Made by a program: the position numbers and the translations under genes | Assembly (NCBI GenBank): GCA_903904605.1 | Contig: CAIVDC010000114.1 | Coordinates: forward strand, 1 to 64,000 | Reading direction: 5' to 3' | Origin: an uncultured Sterolibacterium sp. | GTDB lineage: Bacteria > Pseudomonadota > Gammaproteobacteria > Burkholderiales > Rhodocyclaceae | Length of the DNA stretch: 64,000 nt | The notes under the pieces: generated by a model | Told to the model about the DNA's origin: nothing | Database searches by the model: none | Seen by the model: only the letters and a program-made list of their open reading frames with translations | Part shown: in pieces, positions 16,898 through 25,915 of the stretch | Position numbering within the stretch: position 1 is the first letter of the stretch | Layout: each line of letters opens with the position of its first letter

Positions 16898-18555
16898 TGA
16901 ATAGCTCGAAGGCCATGCGCAACGCCGCCAGCCTGCTGGTCGTGCGCGATGCGGCCGCCGGCATGGAGGTGTTGATGCTGCAGCGCCCGGAACGCGCAGG
17001 CGACCTCTACAGCGGCGCCTGCGTGTTTCCCGGCGGGGTGGTCGAGCGCTGCGATCGCACGCTTTATGTCTGTTGCGCCGGCGTGGACGACCGCGTTGCC
17101 AGCAGCCGGCTCGGCGTGCCCGAGCACGGTCTTGAATACCATGTCGCGGCGATTCGCGAGTGCTTCGAGGAAGCCGGACTCCTTTTCGCCTATGAGCCCG
17201 GCGGAGAGATGGTCGATTTCGATCGCGCGGACGCTGCCGCGCTGGCTTCCCTGCGCGGCGGCCTGCAAGCCGGGCAATCGAACCTCGGCGAGGCATGCCG
17301 GAAACTCGATCTCAGACTCGCCGTGGACCGGCTGGCCTACCACAGTCATTGGCTGACGCCGCCCGGCTTGCCCAAGCGCTTCGATACGCGCTTCTTCCTG
17401 GCTATTGCGCCATCGGCTCAAACCGTTCGGCACGACGAGGGCGAAGCGGTGGCGCACTTCTGGTTGCGCCCGGCCGAGGCCCTGGCCCGTGCGCTCGAAT
17501 TCAAGTTGCGGCCGGCAACGCGGCGCACGCTGGAATCCCTGACCCCATTCGCCACCGCGGACGAGTGCCATCGGCACACGCTCGCATTGCGCGACATAGA
17601 GATGATGATGCCGCGCCAGGGGCGCGGTTCGGCCGGGCCGCGCATGCTCCTGCCCGACGAACCCGCCTATGCGGAGATAGCCCGGCTCGACCCCGACGGG
17701 CGCGCCGATGTGTGTTACGAGATCGAACACGGCGTCGCGGTTCGCCTGTCGGAACGGGTGATCCGGGTCACCGCGCCCAACGGCAACGTGATGACCGGGC
17801 CGGGCACCAACAGCTATCTGGTGGGAACGAAAGAAAACAACGAATGGGCGGTGATCGACCCCGGCCCGGACATGGAAGCGCATGTAGAGAAGATTCTCGG
17901 CGCCGCACCGGGGCCGATTCGCTGGATTTTCGTCACCCACACCCACAGGGACCATTCCCCTGCGGCGGCCATGCTCAAGTCGCTGACCGGTGCCCGACTC
18001 TATGGCCAGCGGGCGCCGGACCAGGAATGGCAGGACAGCGCATTCCGGCCCGATCAAGTGCTGAGCCAGGGCGAGCGGGTCTCCTGCGGCGAGAAGACCA
18101 CCTTGAGGGTGATTCATACCCCAGGACATGCCTCCAACCATCTGTGCTACCTGCTCGAGGAAGAGAAGACCCTGTTTACCGGCGACCACTTGATGCAAGG
18201 CTCGTCGGTCGTCATCACGCCCCCGGACGGGGACATGACCGACTACCTGGCATCCCTCCAGGCCCTGCTGCGGGAGGACTTGGAATGGCTGGCCCCGGGG
18301 CATGGCCATCTGATGAACCGACCCCATGCCGCGATACAGAAGGCCATCGCCCATCGCCTGATGCGGGAAACGAAGGTCATCCATGCGCTGCGCGATCTGG
18401 CGCCCGTCGACGCCGACAGCCTCCTCGGCTGCGTCTACGACGATGTTCCCGTCCGCATGCACCCGATGGCGAAGCGGTCGCTGCTGGCGCATCTGCTCAA
18501 GCTTGCGCGCTCCGGCATCGCGCTCGAACGCGATGGGTTATGGCGGTTCCGCTGA
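16897..18555 (+). CDS. fusion of Nudix hydrolase and metallo-beta-lactamase-fold hydrolase
   Basis: A 552-residue two-domain protein. The N-terminal part (about 1-250) is Nudix-like (VFPGGVVE near residue 46, then AAIRECFEEAGLLF near 86). The C-terminal part is a metallo-beta-lactamase fold with THTHRDHSPAA near residue 347, TPGHASNHLCY, FTGDHLM and GHGH, all expected zinc ligands. A winged-helix-like tail follows, as in LACTB2-type proteins. The Nudix box is close to but not fully the GX5EX7REUXEEXGU consensus. Natural substrates could be CoA or nucleotide derivatives. It overlaps the MoaD-like gene by one base, so it is in the Mo-hydroxylase operon. Confidence 0.85.
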   Translation: MNSSKAMRNAASLLVVRDAAAGMEVLMLQRPERAGDLYSGACVFPGGVVERCDRTLYVCCAGVDDRVASSRLGVPEHGLEYHVAAIRECFEEAGLLFAYEPGGEMVDFDRADAAALASLRGGLQAGQSNLGEACRKLDLRLAVDRLAYHSHWLTPPGLPKRFDTRFFLAIAPSAQTVRHDEGEAVAHFWLRPAEALARALEFKLRPATRRTLESLTPFATADECHRHTLALRDIEMMMPRQGRGSAGPRMLLPDEPAYAEIARLDPDGRADVCYEIEHGVAVRLSERVIRVTAPNGNVMTGPGTNSYLVGTKENNEWAVIDPGPDMEAHVEKILGAAPGPIRWIFVTHTHRDHSPAAAMLKSLTGARLYGQRAPDQEWQDSAFRPDQVLSQGERVSCGEKTTLRVIHTPGHASNHLCYLLEEEKTLFTGDHLMQGSSVVITPPDGDMTDYLASLQALLREDLEWLAPGHGHLMNRPHAAIQKAIAHRLMRETKVIHALRDLAPVDADSLLGCVYDDVPVRMHPMAKRSLLAHLLKLARSGIALERDGLWRFR

Positions 18556-18599
18556 GCAATGGAGTACAATGCTGGCCCTCAACAGATAGAGGACGCCAC

Positions 18600-18791
18600 A
18601 TGAGCAAAGTTACGGCAAAGACTATGGCCTGCGCGATGGCCTACGATATGGACGACGACGAGGTGGTCTATCCCAAGAACCAGCGCCGCTCCTTGCACAA
18701 GGATGAAACGGTGCCGCACATCCCGACCCTGTACGAACAGATCGACATGGCAGGCATGGCCGCCACCAATCTCAAGCCCAAGCCGCGATAA
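18600..18791 (+). CDS. conserved-looking small hypothetical protein
   Basis: A 63-residue protein, acidic in the middle (DMDDDEVVYPKN), with no membrane segment or signal. AGAGGA lies seven bases upstream of the ATG. A TACAAT at 18565-18570 is a good -10, although no clear -35 is seen. I do not recognise a family. The lysine/arginine-rich tail ends just before the convergent DUF748 gene. Confidence 0.65.
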   Translation: MSKVTAKTMACAMAYDMDDDEVVYPKNQRRSLHKDETVPHIPTLYEQIDMAGMAATNLKPKPR

Positions 18792-18797
18792 GCAGAT

Positions 18798-21700
18798 TTA
18801 CCTCAGGCTGAAATCCACCCGGTGCGGCTTGGCCTTTTCGGACCCCCCCGATCCGCTCTTGCTGGCGACGATATAGATCCTCTCCGGCGACACCCGGCCA
18901 GTCTTCACCAGCCAGTCCTTCACCGCCTGGGCGCGCCGGTTGCCGAGCGCGACCAGATCTTCGTCGCTCACCCGGGCATTGGCCAGCATCAGCTTTTCCA
19001 TTTCGCCCACGGGCAGATCCTTCTGCAGGCCGAGGACGTTACGCGGTTTGGGGAATTGTTCTGCCTTGTACGCGCGGCTGAGCAGGGCCGCGTACTCCTC
19101 AGGTTTCAGCGTCAGGCTGGCCGAATCCGCTGATTCGCCCCCGGCCACCCGATCCCTGAGCTTGAGCAGGCGCAGCTTGTGATCGAGACCGGCGCGGCGC
19201 AGTCCCTCCTTGTCGCTCTCGGGGTCGGTGCGGCCGGTAATTTCCAGCTTGAGTTTCGGACGATCGGCCAGGGCCTTGGCCAACGCCCTGAGCTTGGTCT
19301 CCCCCGCCGCCGGAATGGCGGCGCGGCCCGGATCGAACTCCAGCCAGGACAATTCCTCGCCGCCGCCGAACAGGGAACCGAGCAGGGCAAAGGGCGCGGT
19401 AATGGCCTTGGTGATGGTATTGACGATCACTCTGACGATGATGCCGCCCAGCGAGAACTGCGGATCATCCAGCGATCCGCCGACCGGCAGGCTGACGTCG
19501 ATCACGCCGTTGCGGTCGCTCAGCAGCGCCACGGCAAGCCGCACCGGCAATTGCGTGGCGGTGGGACTGTCGATCTTGTCGCCGAAGGTCAGCTGGTCCA
19601 GGATCAGACGGTTCTGGGCGGTGAGCTTGCGGTTTTCCACCTGGTAGGCGACATCGAAGGACAGCTTGCCCTTCTCGATGCCATAGCCGACATACTTTTC
19701 AGAATAGGGGCTGAACGGCGCCAACTCCATGCCTTTGACCGAGGCGACGACATCGAGGAAGAGATCGCCCTTCAAGGGGTTGATGCGGCCAGAGATGGAG
19801 AGAGGCGCGTCATTAACCTGGCCGCGCAGGTCCAGGGTCGCCGCAGTGGCGGCAGCGGAAGAAAGGCCGGTGACCGCGCCGCCCAGGCCCAGAAGGTTGG
19901 CGGTGTAGTTGGGCTTGATGTAGTTGTCGGAAAAGCGGACCTTGCCCTCCTGCAAAGTGAGTTTGCCGATCCTGACCGGGGGCATCCGGGTCGCCGGCGC
20001 CGCCGCGACCGGCGCGGCCTTGCCCGCGCCGCTGCCCGCCGGCACCGATTCCGTAAGGCTTTTCTGCTCGCCGGGGTGGCTGAGGGCAACGTCCTGGAGA
20101 TTGATCCGGCCGTTGGCATCGACGATCACCCGTGCGAAGAAGTCGCTGAGGGCAATCTGCTCGATGGACAGGGATAAGGGCTTCAGGCGGGCATCCACGC
20201 CGCCGAAGAACAGGCTCTTCCAGCGCAGGAAATCGTTGCCGCTCAGCTTGTCCACGGTCGCCAGGTTGCCCAGGGTGGTATCGCCCCTGAAGCGGCCCGT
20301 CAGCTGCCCGTCGCGCTGCTGTTCGAGTTGCAGGGATCCCCGGGCGGACAGGTCGGCGCGCGTGACCAGCAAATTGACCTGATCGGTGAAGTAGGTTTGC
20401 AGCGGCAGAAGATCGACGGCTTTCAGGTCCAGGGCCAGATCGGCCGAGAACGGCGCCATGCCGATTGCGCCCTTCACCTTGATCTGTCCGCTTTTGTTCA
20501 CCCCCGCCTGCATTTCCACCTTGGCCGCGCGTCCCGGCACGGTGGAAAACTCCTGCAGAGCCAGTGAAACCGGCCCGACCCGAGTGACCACGGGCTGCGC
20601 CATGCCGCGGTCTTCGAGCCTTGCCGACCAGTCGGCGACGGCGACCTTCCCGATGCTGACGGCAAAACCTGGCGTACTGACGGTTGCCGGAAGCGGCTTC
20701 TTCGCCGCCGGGACCGGCGCCTGGATCCTGCCCTGGGTCACCAGAAGATTTCCGCTGCCGGAGCTTATCTCGCCGATGCGCGCTTCGCGCTTCCGGACAT
20801 CGACCACGATCTTGCTCGAGCTGAGGTCGAGCTTATCGAAATCGGCCTGCATCGGCCGCGCCGCCTGTTGGTTCCTGTACTTGAGGCGCGCACCCTTGAT
20901 CACGAGTTCATCCAGCGCCAGACGGATAGCCATGCCCGCAGGCTCCTTGCCTGCCGCCGCAGCCGGCACTTTCGGCTTGGCCGGCGGCCCAAGACGCATC
21001 AGGTTGAGCGTGCCGTCGGGCGCCTCCTCGATATTCAGCTCCGGGCCGGTCAGGACGAGTTTCGCGATGCCGTACTGGCCGGCAAACAAATCCACCTCAC
21101 CCAGGGTGAGCGACAGTTCGGGCAGCTTGAGCATCGGCTTGCCGTCGAGCTCCGTGGCCAGCACCGAGCTGAGCGTCATGTTGCCCTTCAGCACCAGGCC
21201 CGGCGCCGGCCTTCCGGCAGCCGTCGTCGGCCGTTGCCGGAAGTTGGCCGTGAGGTGCAAGTCCAGTTTGGCGCTGGGCAGCTTGAATCCGGGCGGGTAG
21301 GGCAGGTACTCGAGGTAACGCGACAGGTCGACGGCTTCAAGGTCCAGATTGGCCTCCGCTTCCCTCGTCTCGGCGAAGGGCCTGGCCCTGCCTTTTATCA
21401 GCAGCGGCGCGCCGTTCACCCTGGCGCTCAATAGCGGCTCGACGAAGATCGCCACCTGGGACGGCAAGGACGAGACGAAGGGTATGCCCAGCCTCAGCTC
21501 GGTCACTTTGTGGGTGGTCCTTGCCGGGCGGTCGTCGAAGTCGATTTCGCCGCCCTCCACCTGGATGTTTTGTATGGAAAAGCGCGCCGGCTTCGGTGAG
21601 GGCGGCTGGTTCATGGCCAGGTCGACGATGTCGTCGATGTTGTAGTGGTGCGGGTCGCTGCGCACCAGGTGGACATAGGGCTTGGTCAAGCGCAGTTCCT

Positions 21701-22037
21701 GAACGACCGGAGCGAAACGGAAGAAGGTCTCGGCCGAGAGATTGACCGTCAATTCCTCGAACGACGCGAACACCGTAGCGTCATCCGGTTCCATCAGCTT
21801 CAAGCCGTGGACGGTCAAAACCAGCGCATAGGGGCTGACCTCGATCTTGTCTATGCTGACCCGGCGGTGGAGGCTCGCCGTGATCAAATGCTCGGCCTGG
21901 GACTTGATGATGCCGGGCAGAAAGAGGTAGCCGAAGGCGCCGAAGAGCGCCACGGACAGGAAGATTCCGAACGCGATGCGGCGAATCACGGGCTTGCGGG
22001 CGAAGCCAAGGGCTCGTTGAAGAGGGGTGCGGTCCAT
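18798..22037 (-). CDS. DUF748 (AsmA-like) envelope protein with C-terminal OmpA-like region
   Basis: A protein of about 1079 residues with one N-terminal membrane segment (residues 20-42). A long periplasmic beta-rich body of AsmA/DUF748 type follows. Near the C-terminus is an OmpA-like stretch (LKLEITGRTDPESDKEGLRRA, then VSDEDLVALGNRRAQAV). AsmA-like proteins bridge the periplasm and help lipid or outer-membrane traffic. I chose ATG 22037 (MDRTPLQRALGF); the longer frame runs into non-coding sequence. It is convergent with the small gene ending at 18791. Confidence 0.85.
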   Translation of the reverse strand: MDRTPLQRALGFARKPVIRRIAFGIFLSVALFGAFGYLFLPGIIKSQAEHLITASLHRRVSIDKIEVSPYALVLTVHGLKLMEPDDATVFASFEELTVNLSAETFFRFAPVVQELRLTKPYVHLVRSDPHHYNIDDIVDLAMNQPPSPKPARFSIQNIQVEGGEIDFDDRPARTTHKVTELRLGIPFVSSLPSQVAIFVEPLLSARVNGAPLLIKGRARPFAETREAEANLDLEAVDLSRYLEYLPYPPGFKLPSAKLDLHLTANFRQRPTTAAGRPAPGLVLKGNMTLSSVLATELDGKPMLKLPELSLTLGEVDLFAGQYGIAKLVLTGPELNIEEAPDGTLNLMRLGPPAKPKVPAAAAGKEPAGMAIRLALDELVIKGARLKYRNQQAARPMQADFDKLDLSSSKIVVDVRKREARIGEISSGSGNLLVTQGRIQAPVPAAKKPLPATVSTPGFAVSIGKVAVADWSARLEDRGMAQPVVTRVGPVSLALQEFSTVPGRAAKVEMQAGVNKSGQIKVKGAIGMAPFSADLALDLKAVDLLPLQTYFTDQVNLLVTRADLSARGSLQLEQQRDGQLTGRFRGDTTLGNLATVDKLSGNDFLRWKSLFFGGVDARLKPLSLSIEQIALSDFFARVIVDANGRINLQDVALSHPGEQKSLTESVPAGSGAGKAAPVAAAPATRMPPVRIGKLTLQEGKVRFSDNYIKPNYTANLLGLGGAVTGLSSAAATAATLDLRGQVNDAPLSISGRINPLKGDLFLDVVASVKGMELAPFSPYSEKYVGYGIEKGKLSFDVAYQVENRKLTAQNRLILDQLTFGDKIDSPTATQLPVRLAVALLSDRNGVIDVSLPVGGSLDDPQFSLGGIIVRVIVNTITKAITAPFALLGSLFGGGEELSWLEFDPGRAAIPAAGETKLRALAKALADRPKLKLEITGRTDPESDKEGLRRAGLDHKLRLLKLRDRVAGGESADSASLTLKPEEYAALLSRAYKAEQFPKPRNVLGLQKDLPVGEMEKLMLANARVSDEDLVALGNRRAQAVKDWLVKTGRVSPERIYIVASKSGSGGSEKAKPHRVDFSLR

Positions 22038-22200
22038 GGCCGGGTCGGAAGTATTGTCTTGAACGGAGCTGCGGCGCAATACTAACGCATTGTCCGCCGG
22101 TGTAGGATAGCGGCCTGCGCATGCCCGCGCGACCAAATTTGACTGGCACGCAGATTGCTCCGGAATTCGCTGTCAATGGAAACCCTGGGGAGCGGAGCGA

Positions 22201-22302
22201 ATGGACTGCCACGAACTGCTGGTGCTGATGGGGATAGGCGCGGTGTTGCCATACATGGCCGAAGCGACACTGGACTGGGTCAGGAAACGTCACTCGCATT
22301 GA
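22201..22302 (+). CDS. possible 33-residue hydrophobic small protein
   Basis: A short frame with a good GGGGAG/GGAG ribosome site 7-12 bases before its ATG. The predicted peptide has one hydrophobic stretch (LLVLMGIGAVLPYMAEA). It sits in the 315-base gap between the DUF748 gene and the CBS gene. A perfect 7-bp hairpin (TTGGTGC/GCACCAA, 22304-22321) follows its stop. I know of no homologue; it could be chance. Confidence 0.3.
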   Translation: MDCHELLVLMGIGAVLPYMAEATLDWVRKRHSH

Positions 22303-22352
22303 ATTGGTGCGTATGCACCAAAGTCGTACCCGATTTACCCAAGGAGAACATC

Positions 22353-22949
22353 ATGGAAGGCCCGCGCTACCGACTATTGCCGCAAGCGAAACTCAAAGCC
22401 GACGCCGCTTACCATCTGCCCGATCCGGGAACCGCGGCGCCGGTCAGTGCCGACTCGCCGGCCGTCGAGGTCATGACCGACCTGCGCCGCATTGCGGCCG
22501 TGACCATAGCCCCCGACGCCCTGATCGACGACGCGAACCAGGCCATGATCAACCACGGCGTCCGCTCATTGATCGTCGTCGATGGCCATCGCCGCGTCAT
22601 CGGCATCGTCACCTCCACCGATATCCTGGGCGAAAAGCCGATGCAGCTGACGCACGAACGCGGCGTCCGGCGCGCCGAGATCTCCGTGCGCGACGTCATG
22701 ACGCAGGCCAGCCGACTGGAGGTCATCGATCTCTCCGTGGTGCTGAACGCAAGGGTCGGCGACGTGCTGGCGACCCTCAAGCACGCCGGCCGACAGCACG
22801 CCCTGGCGGTGGACCAGGGGGCCGGCGGGCGCCAGATGGTCCGCGGTATTTTCTCCGCAACGCAGATTGCGCGCCAGCTCGACATTGCGCCCAGCCCACC
22901 GGAAACAGGCCACAGCTTTGCCGAGATCGAAGCGGCCATAGGATCCTAG
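22353..22949 (+). CDS. CBS-domain-pair protein
   Basis: A 198-residue cytosolic protein with two CBS motifs (about residues 30-95, RSLIVVDGHRRVIGIVTSTDILG, and 110-175, HALAVDQ...VRGIFSATQIARQL). CBS pairs bind adenine nucleotides such as AMP or ATP and act as energy sensors. There is no attached catalytic domain, so it probably regulates a partner. AAGGAG is six bases before the ATG. It is convergent with vanA. Confidence 0.88.
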   Translation: MEGPRYRLLPQAKLKADAAYHLPDPGTAAPVSADSPAVEVMTDLRRIAAVTIAPDALIDDANQAMINHGVRSLIVVDGHRRVIGIVTSTDILGEKPMQLTHERGVRRAEISVRDVMTQASRLEVIDLSVVLNARVGDVLATLKHAGRQHALAVDQGAGGRQMVRGIFSATQIARQLDIAPSPPETGHSFAEIEAAIGS

Positions 22950-23011
22950 CCGGGCTTCGACCCGGCTCGCGGTCGGCGCTTCAAGCTCTCCGCTGCCGAC
23001 GCTCACCGCTG

Positions 23012-24049
23012 TTACGCCGGGATGTTCCTCTCCTGCGCCACCATGCGCTCCAGGACGCGCCGCGCGTTTATGCCGCCGGAATCGATGTTGAGCATCAGCA
23101 GCCGCCGTTCCGGGTAAGCGAGCAGGTTCTCCTGCTGCCGCTCGAGCATCTCCATGTCCTCGGCGAAGATGTTCCCCTGGCCTTCACGAATCGTGGCGGT
23201 CAGGGCCTCGTCCTCGGGCTTGAAGTTGCGCGCCATGCCCCAGAAGTACCAGTGGGAGGTCTCCGTTTCCGGCGTGATGAAGTCCACCACGATGCTCGAC
23301 GCCTTGTAGCGCGGATCTGCGTCGTAGCCGCCATGGCCCGCATGGGCGACGCCGACTTCGATCAGCACGTGACTCGGCGGGGTGAAGCGGCAGATCTGCC
23401 AGCGATCGACGGCGACATCGTCGGCCAGATGGTTGGCGCGCAACGCCTCGCGCCAGAACGGCGGCGCCATGACGTTCTCCATGAACCGGCTGGTCACCAC
23501 CGTGTCGCCTTCGGTCTGGGTGGTCACGGGCGACTCATCGATTTCCTTCTGACCGATGCTCGTGGCGTGAACGTAGGTTTCATGCGTCAGGTCCATCAGG
23601 TTGTCGATCATCAGGCGATACTCGCACTTGATGTGGTACAGGCCGCCGCCATAGGCCCAGTCCGGACTGACGGCCCACTCCAGGTGATGGATCTGCGCCG
23701 GGTCTGCCAGTTTCTCGTCCCCGGTCCACACCCAGATGAAACCGTAGCGTTCGACCACGGGAAAACTCCTGGTGCACGGGAAGCCGCGCACGCGCTGGCC
23801 AGGCATGCTGACGACCTTTCCGTCGCAACCCATGACCAGGCCGTGATAGCCGCACACCAGTTGGCCGTCCGTGACCCTTCCCAGGGACAGGGGGGCGCCT
23901 CGATGGGGACAGAAATCCTCGACCGCCGCCACCTTGCCTTCGGGTCCGCGATAGAAGACGATGCGCTCGCCGCAAATCTGCCGGCCCAGCGGCTTGTCGG
24001 CGATCTCATCGGGGGTACAGGCAACATACCAGGTGTTTTTCGGGAACAT
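23012..24049 (-). CDS. vanA: vanillate O-demethylase oxygenase subunit (Rieske non-heme iron)
   Basis: A 345-residue oxygenase. The N-terminal Rieske centre is CPHRGAP...CGYHGL (near residues 47 and 67). The catalytic iron site NLMDLTHETYVH follows (near residue 153). The start FPKNTWYVACTPDEI is typical of VanA. VanA opens the methoxyl group of vanillate to give protocatechuate and formaldehyde, with electrons from VanB. No vanB is in the window. I chose the second ATG (24049), because AGGAG lies at ideal distance from it and abuts the first ATG (24055). The formaldehyde dehydrogenase gene lies upstream in the same direction, consistent with formaldehyde removal. Confidence 0.88.
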   Translation of the reverse strand: MFPKNTWYVACTPDEIADKPLGRQICGERIVFYRGPEGKVAAVEDFCPHRGAPLSLGRVTDGQLVCGYHGLVMGCDGKVVSMPGQRVRGFPCTRSFPVVERYGFIWVWTGDEKLADPAQIHHLEWAVSPDWAYGGGLYHIKCEYRLMIDNLMDLTHETYVHATSIGQKEIDESPVTTQTEGDTVVTSRFMENVMAPPFWREALRANHLADDVAVDRWQICRFTPPSHVLIEVGVAHAGHGGYDADPRYKASSIVVDFITPETETSHWYFWGMARNFKPEDEALTATIREGQGNIFAEDMEMLERQQENLLAYPERRLLMLNIDSGGINARRVLERMVAQERNIPA

Positions 24050-24242
24050 GCTCATCTCCTGCTAACGATAGGTGTCAAGAATGGTTCAGAGGCTCAAAGA
24101 AGAACATCGCTGTTGCCAAGCATAGGCAATCTTCGAAAACATTGCCCGGAGTTTGCACCGCTCCGCTACCGAGGAAACGGTGCTGGACAGATCCGATCCG
24201 CCCGGCCCTTCTTGGCCGCACGCCGCGCGCGCCGCCGGCTGT

Positions 24243-25445
24243 TCACGCGGCGCGCTTCAGCAGATCGTGAGGATCGATGACGAATTTCTTCGGCGCGCCG
24301 GCATCGAACTGCTGGTAGCCGCTGGGCGCCTGGTCGAGCGTGATCACTTGCACGCCGACGATATCCGCGATGTTGATCCGATCCCACAGAACCGCCTGCA
24401 TCAGTTGCCGGTTGTACTTCATGACCGGAGTCTGGCCGGTAAAGAAGCTGTGCGATTTTGCCCAGCCGAGACCCAGGCGGATGCTGAGACTGCCATGCTT
24501 CGCCTAGGCGTCGACGGCACCGGGGTCCTCGGTCACGTACAGTCCTGGAACGCCGATTCGGCCGGCGGCCCTCGTGATCTCCATCAGCGAGTTAAGGACG
24601 GTCGCCGGCGCCTCCACGCGGGAACCGTCGTGACCATGTCCGCGCGCCTCGAAGCCGACACAATCGACCGCGCAGTCGACTTCAGGTTCGCCCAGGATCT
24701 GGGCGATTTGCGCACCGAGCGAAGCGTCCAGCGACAGGTCGACCGTCTCGAAGCCTACCTTGCGGGCGTGATCGAGACGGACCTTGTTGACGTCGCCGAC
24801 GATCACCACCGCTGCGCCCAATAGACGCGCGGACGCCGCGGCAGCGAGGCCGACCGGGCCGGCGCCGGCGATATAGACCGTCGCCCCCGGCCCGACGCCG
24901 GCGGTGATCGCGCCGTGGAATCCGGTTGGCAGAATGTCCGAGAGGCAGGTCAGATCCCTGATCTTCGACATGGCCTGCTCCTTATCCGGAAAGCGCAGCA
25001 GGTTGAAGTCCGCATACGGCACCATCACGTATTCCGCTTGACCGCCGATCCATCCGCCCATGTCGACATAGCCGTAAGCGCCACCGGCGCGTGCCGGGTT
25101 GACGCTCAGGCAGACGCCGGTATGCTGTTCCTTGCATGTGCGGCAACGGCCGCAGGCGACATTGAACGGCACCGATACCAGGTCGCCCTTCTTGAGCGTT
25201 TCGACGTCCGATCCGAGCTCGATGACTTCGCCGGTGATCTCATGGCCGAGGACAAGTCCCGCAGACGCCGTCGTCCTGCCGCGCACCATATGCTGATCGG
25301 AGCCGCAAATATTGGTCGTGACGACCTTCAGGATGACCCCATGCCCGATTTGCTTCCCTTGGGGGTTGGCCAGCCTGGGAAACGGAATCGACTGCACCTC
25401 GACCCTGCCCTGCTCGATATAAACGACACCACGATTTTCAGACAT
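24243..25445 (-). pseudogene. fdhA: glutathione-independent formaldehyde dehydrogenase interrupted by one in-frame TAG
   Basis: A zinc-dependent MDR alcohol dehydrogenase-family gene of 401 codons, the usual size of Pseudomonas FdhA. Visible features are CGSDQH and GHEITGEV (catalytic zinc), CGRCRTCKEQHTGVC (structural zinc) and GAGPVGLAAAASARLLGA (NAD site). After 313 codons a TAG (24506-24504) follows GAVDA. The same frame then continues with perfectly family-like sequence (KHGSLSIRLGLGWAKSHSFF, TGQTPVMKYNRQLMQAVLW) to TGA at 24243. The loss is a single base change with no frameshift, so the truncation is recent or the base is miscalled. A truncated protein would lack the last 86 residues of the C-terminal fold. 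GAGGAGG lies before the ATG at 25445, and a VanR-type operator overlaps its promoter. Confidence 0.85.
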
Positions 25446-25482
25446 GCCAGTTCCTCCTCTATGCATTTCCACGTCGTTTTGT

Positions 25483-25551
25483 CCCGCTCAAAGACTCGAG
25501 CGGGGGCTTTTGCCTCCGGCTACACACGCACCATCCGCCGCATACCTCCTT
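25483..25551 (-). other. leader region of the formaldehyde dehydrogenase mRNA: perfect ribosome site, mini-frame and two hairpins
   Basis: On the minus strand AAGGAGGT (25551-25544) is followed by ATG frames of seven or four codons that end at TAG 25522-25520. Next come a GGAGGC/GCCCCC stem with an AAAA loop (one mismatch) and a perfect 7-bp stem CCCGCTC/GAGCGGG (25483-25504). The layout resembles a translated leader. The function is unknown. Confidence 0.25.
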
Positions 25552-25641
25552 GGCGAAGGCCGGTCCAGCCAACCCGTCAGCGCCAGGCCTTAGGCGCTTG
25601 CCTGCTTCGCTGCGGCAATCGATATCCTTCATACTTAATGC

Positions 25642-25671
25642 AATATTGGATCCAATAACCGGACTTGTCAA
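25642..25671 (-). promoter_or_regulatory. fdhA: sigma-70 promoter of the formaldehyde dehydrogenase (and perhaps vanA) unit
   Basis: TTGACA (25671-25666), an 18-base spacer, then AATATT (25647-25642). The right part of the spacer and the -10 carry the VanR-type operator. The layout is the same, base for base in spacing, as the operon promoter at 26787. It implies a leader of about 190 bases. Confidence 0.65.
25645..25656. promoter_or_regulatory. VanR-type operator copy 1
   Basis: The sequence is exactly ATTGGATCCAAT within a 14-bp perfect palindrome (25644-25657). This is the operator bound by Caulobacter VanR. It overlaps the spacer and -10 of the minus-strand promoter, where a bound repressor would block transcription. 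Confidence 0.8.
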
Positions 25672-25877
25672 TACTTTTTATCTGAATTATTGGCGCGCAA
25701 TTTGACGCCATTCACATGCGCCGCACTGTTTTTCCGCTTATTTTCACGACGCCAGGCAAAGCTGCCGAGACCGTATTCAGCAACGCAATGGATACAAATG
25801 GCGGACCCGGCCATGCCGATGCCGGCGCGGCCCGCCGCCCCGGCCCCGAGTTGCGGCAATGGCCCGATTTCTTTAGC

Positions 25878-25887
25878 ATTGGATCCA
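25878..25887. promoter_or_regulatory. degenerate VanR-type operator, copy 2, just upstream of vanR
   Basis: ATTGGATCCA matches ten consecutive bases of the operator; the last two are GA instead of AT. It lies 28 bases before the vanR start and may give weak autoregulation. Confidence 0.45.
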
Positions 25888-25915
25888 GATCATGATTTTG
25901 GAAGGACATGGACAG

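Noticed and set aside
14297-17296. 999-codon open frame on the minus strand
   Set aside because: It lies fully opposite the Mo-hydroxylase large subunit, which has strong family motifs. The antisense product is Arg/His/Asp-rich with no domains; a GC-rich codon shadow.
24056-24130. sigma-54 or TTGACA promoter directly before vanA
   Set aside because: A TGGCA lacks the matching GC element, and the TTGACA is too close to the start to allow a -10. vanA may be transcribed from the upstream promoter.
24504-24506. Pyrrolysine codon in formaldehyde dehydrogenase
   Set aside because: Tempting next to a corrinoid methyltransferase cluster. But no pyl genes are in the window, the position is not a known Pyl site, and none of the methyltransferase genes here has an internal TAG. 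Nonsense mutation or base error is more likely.
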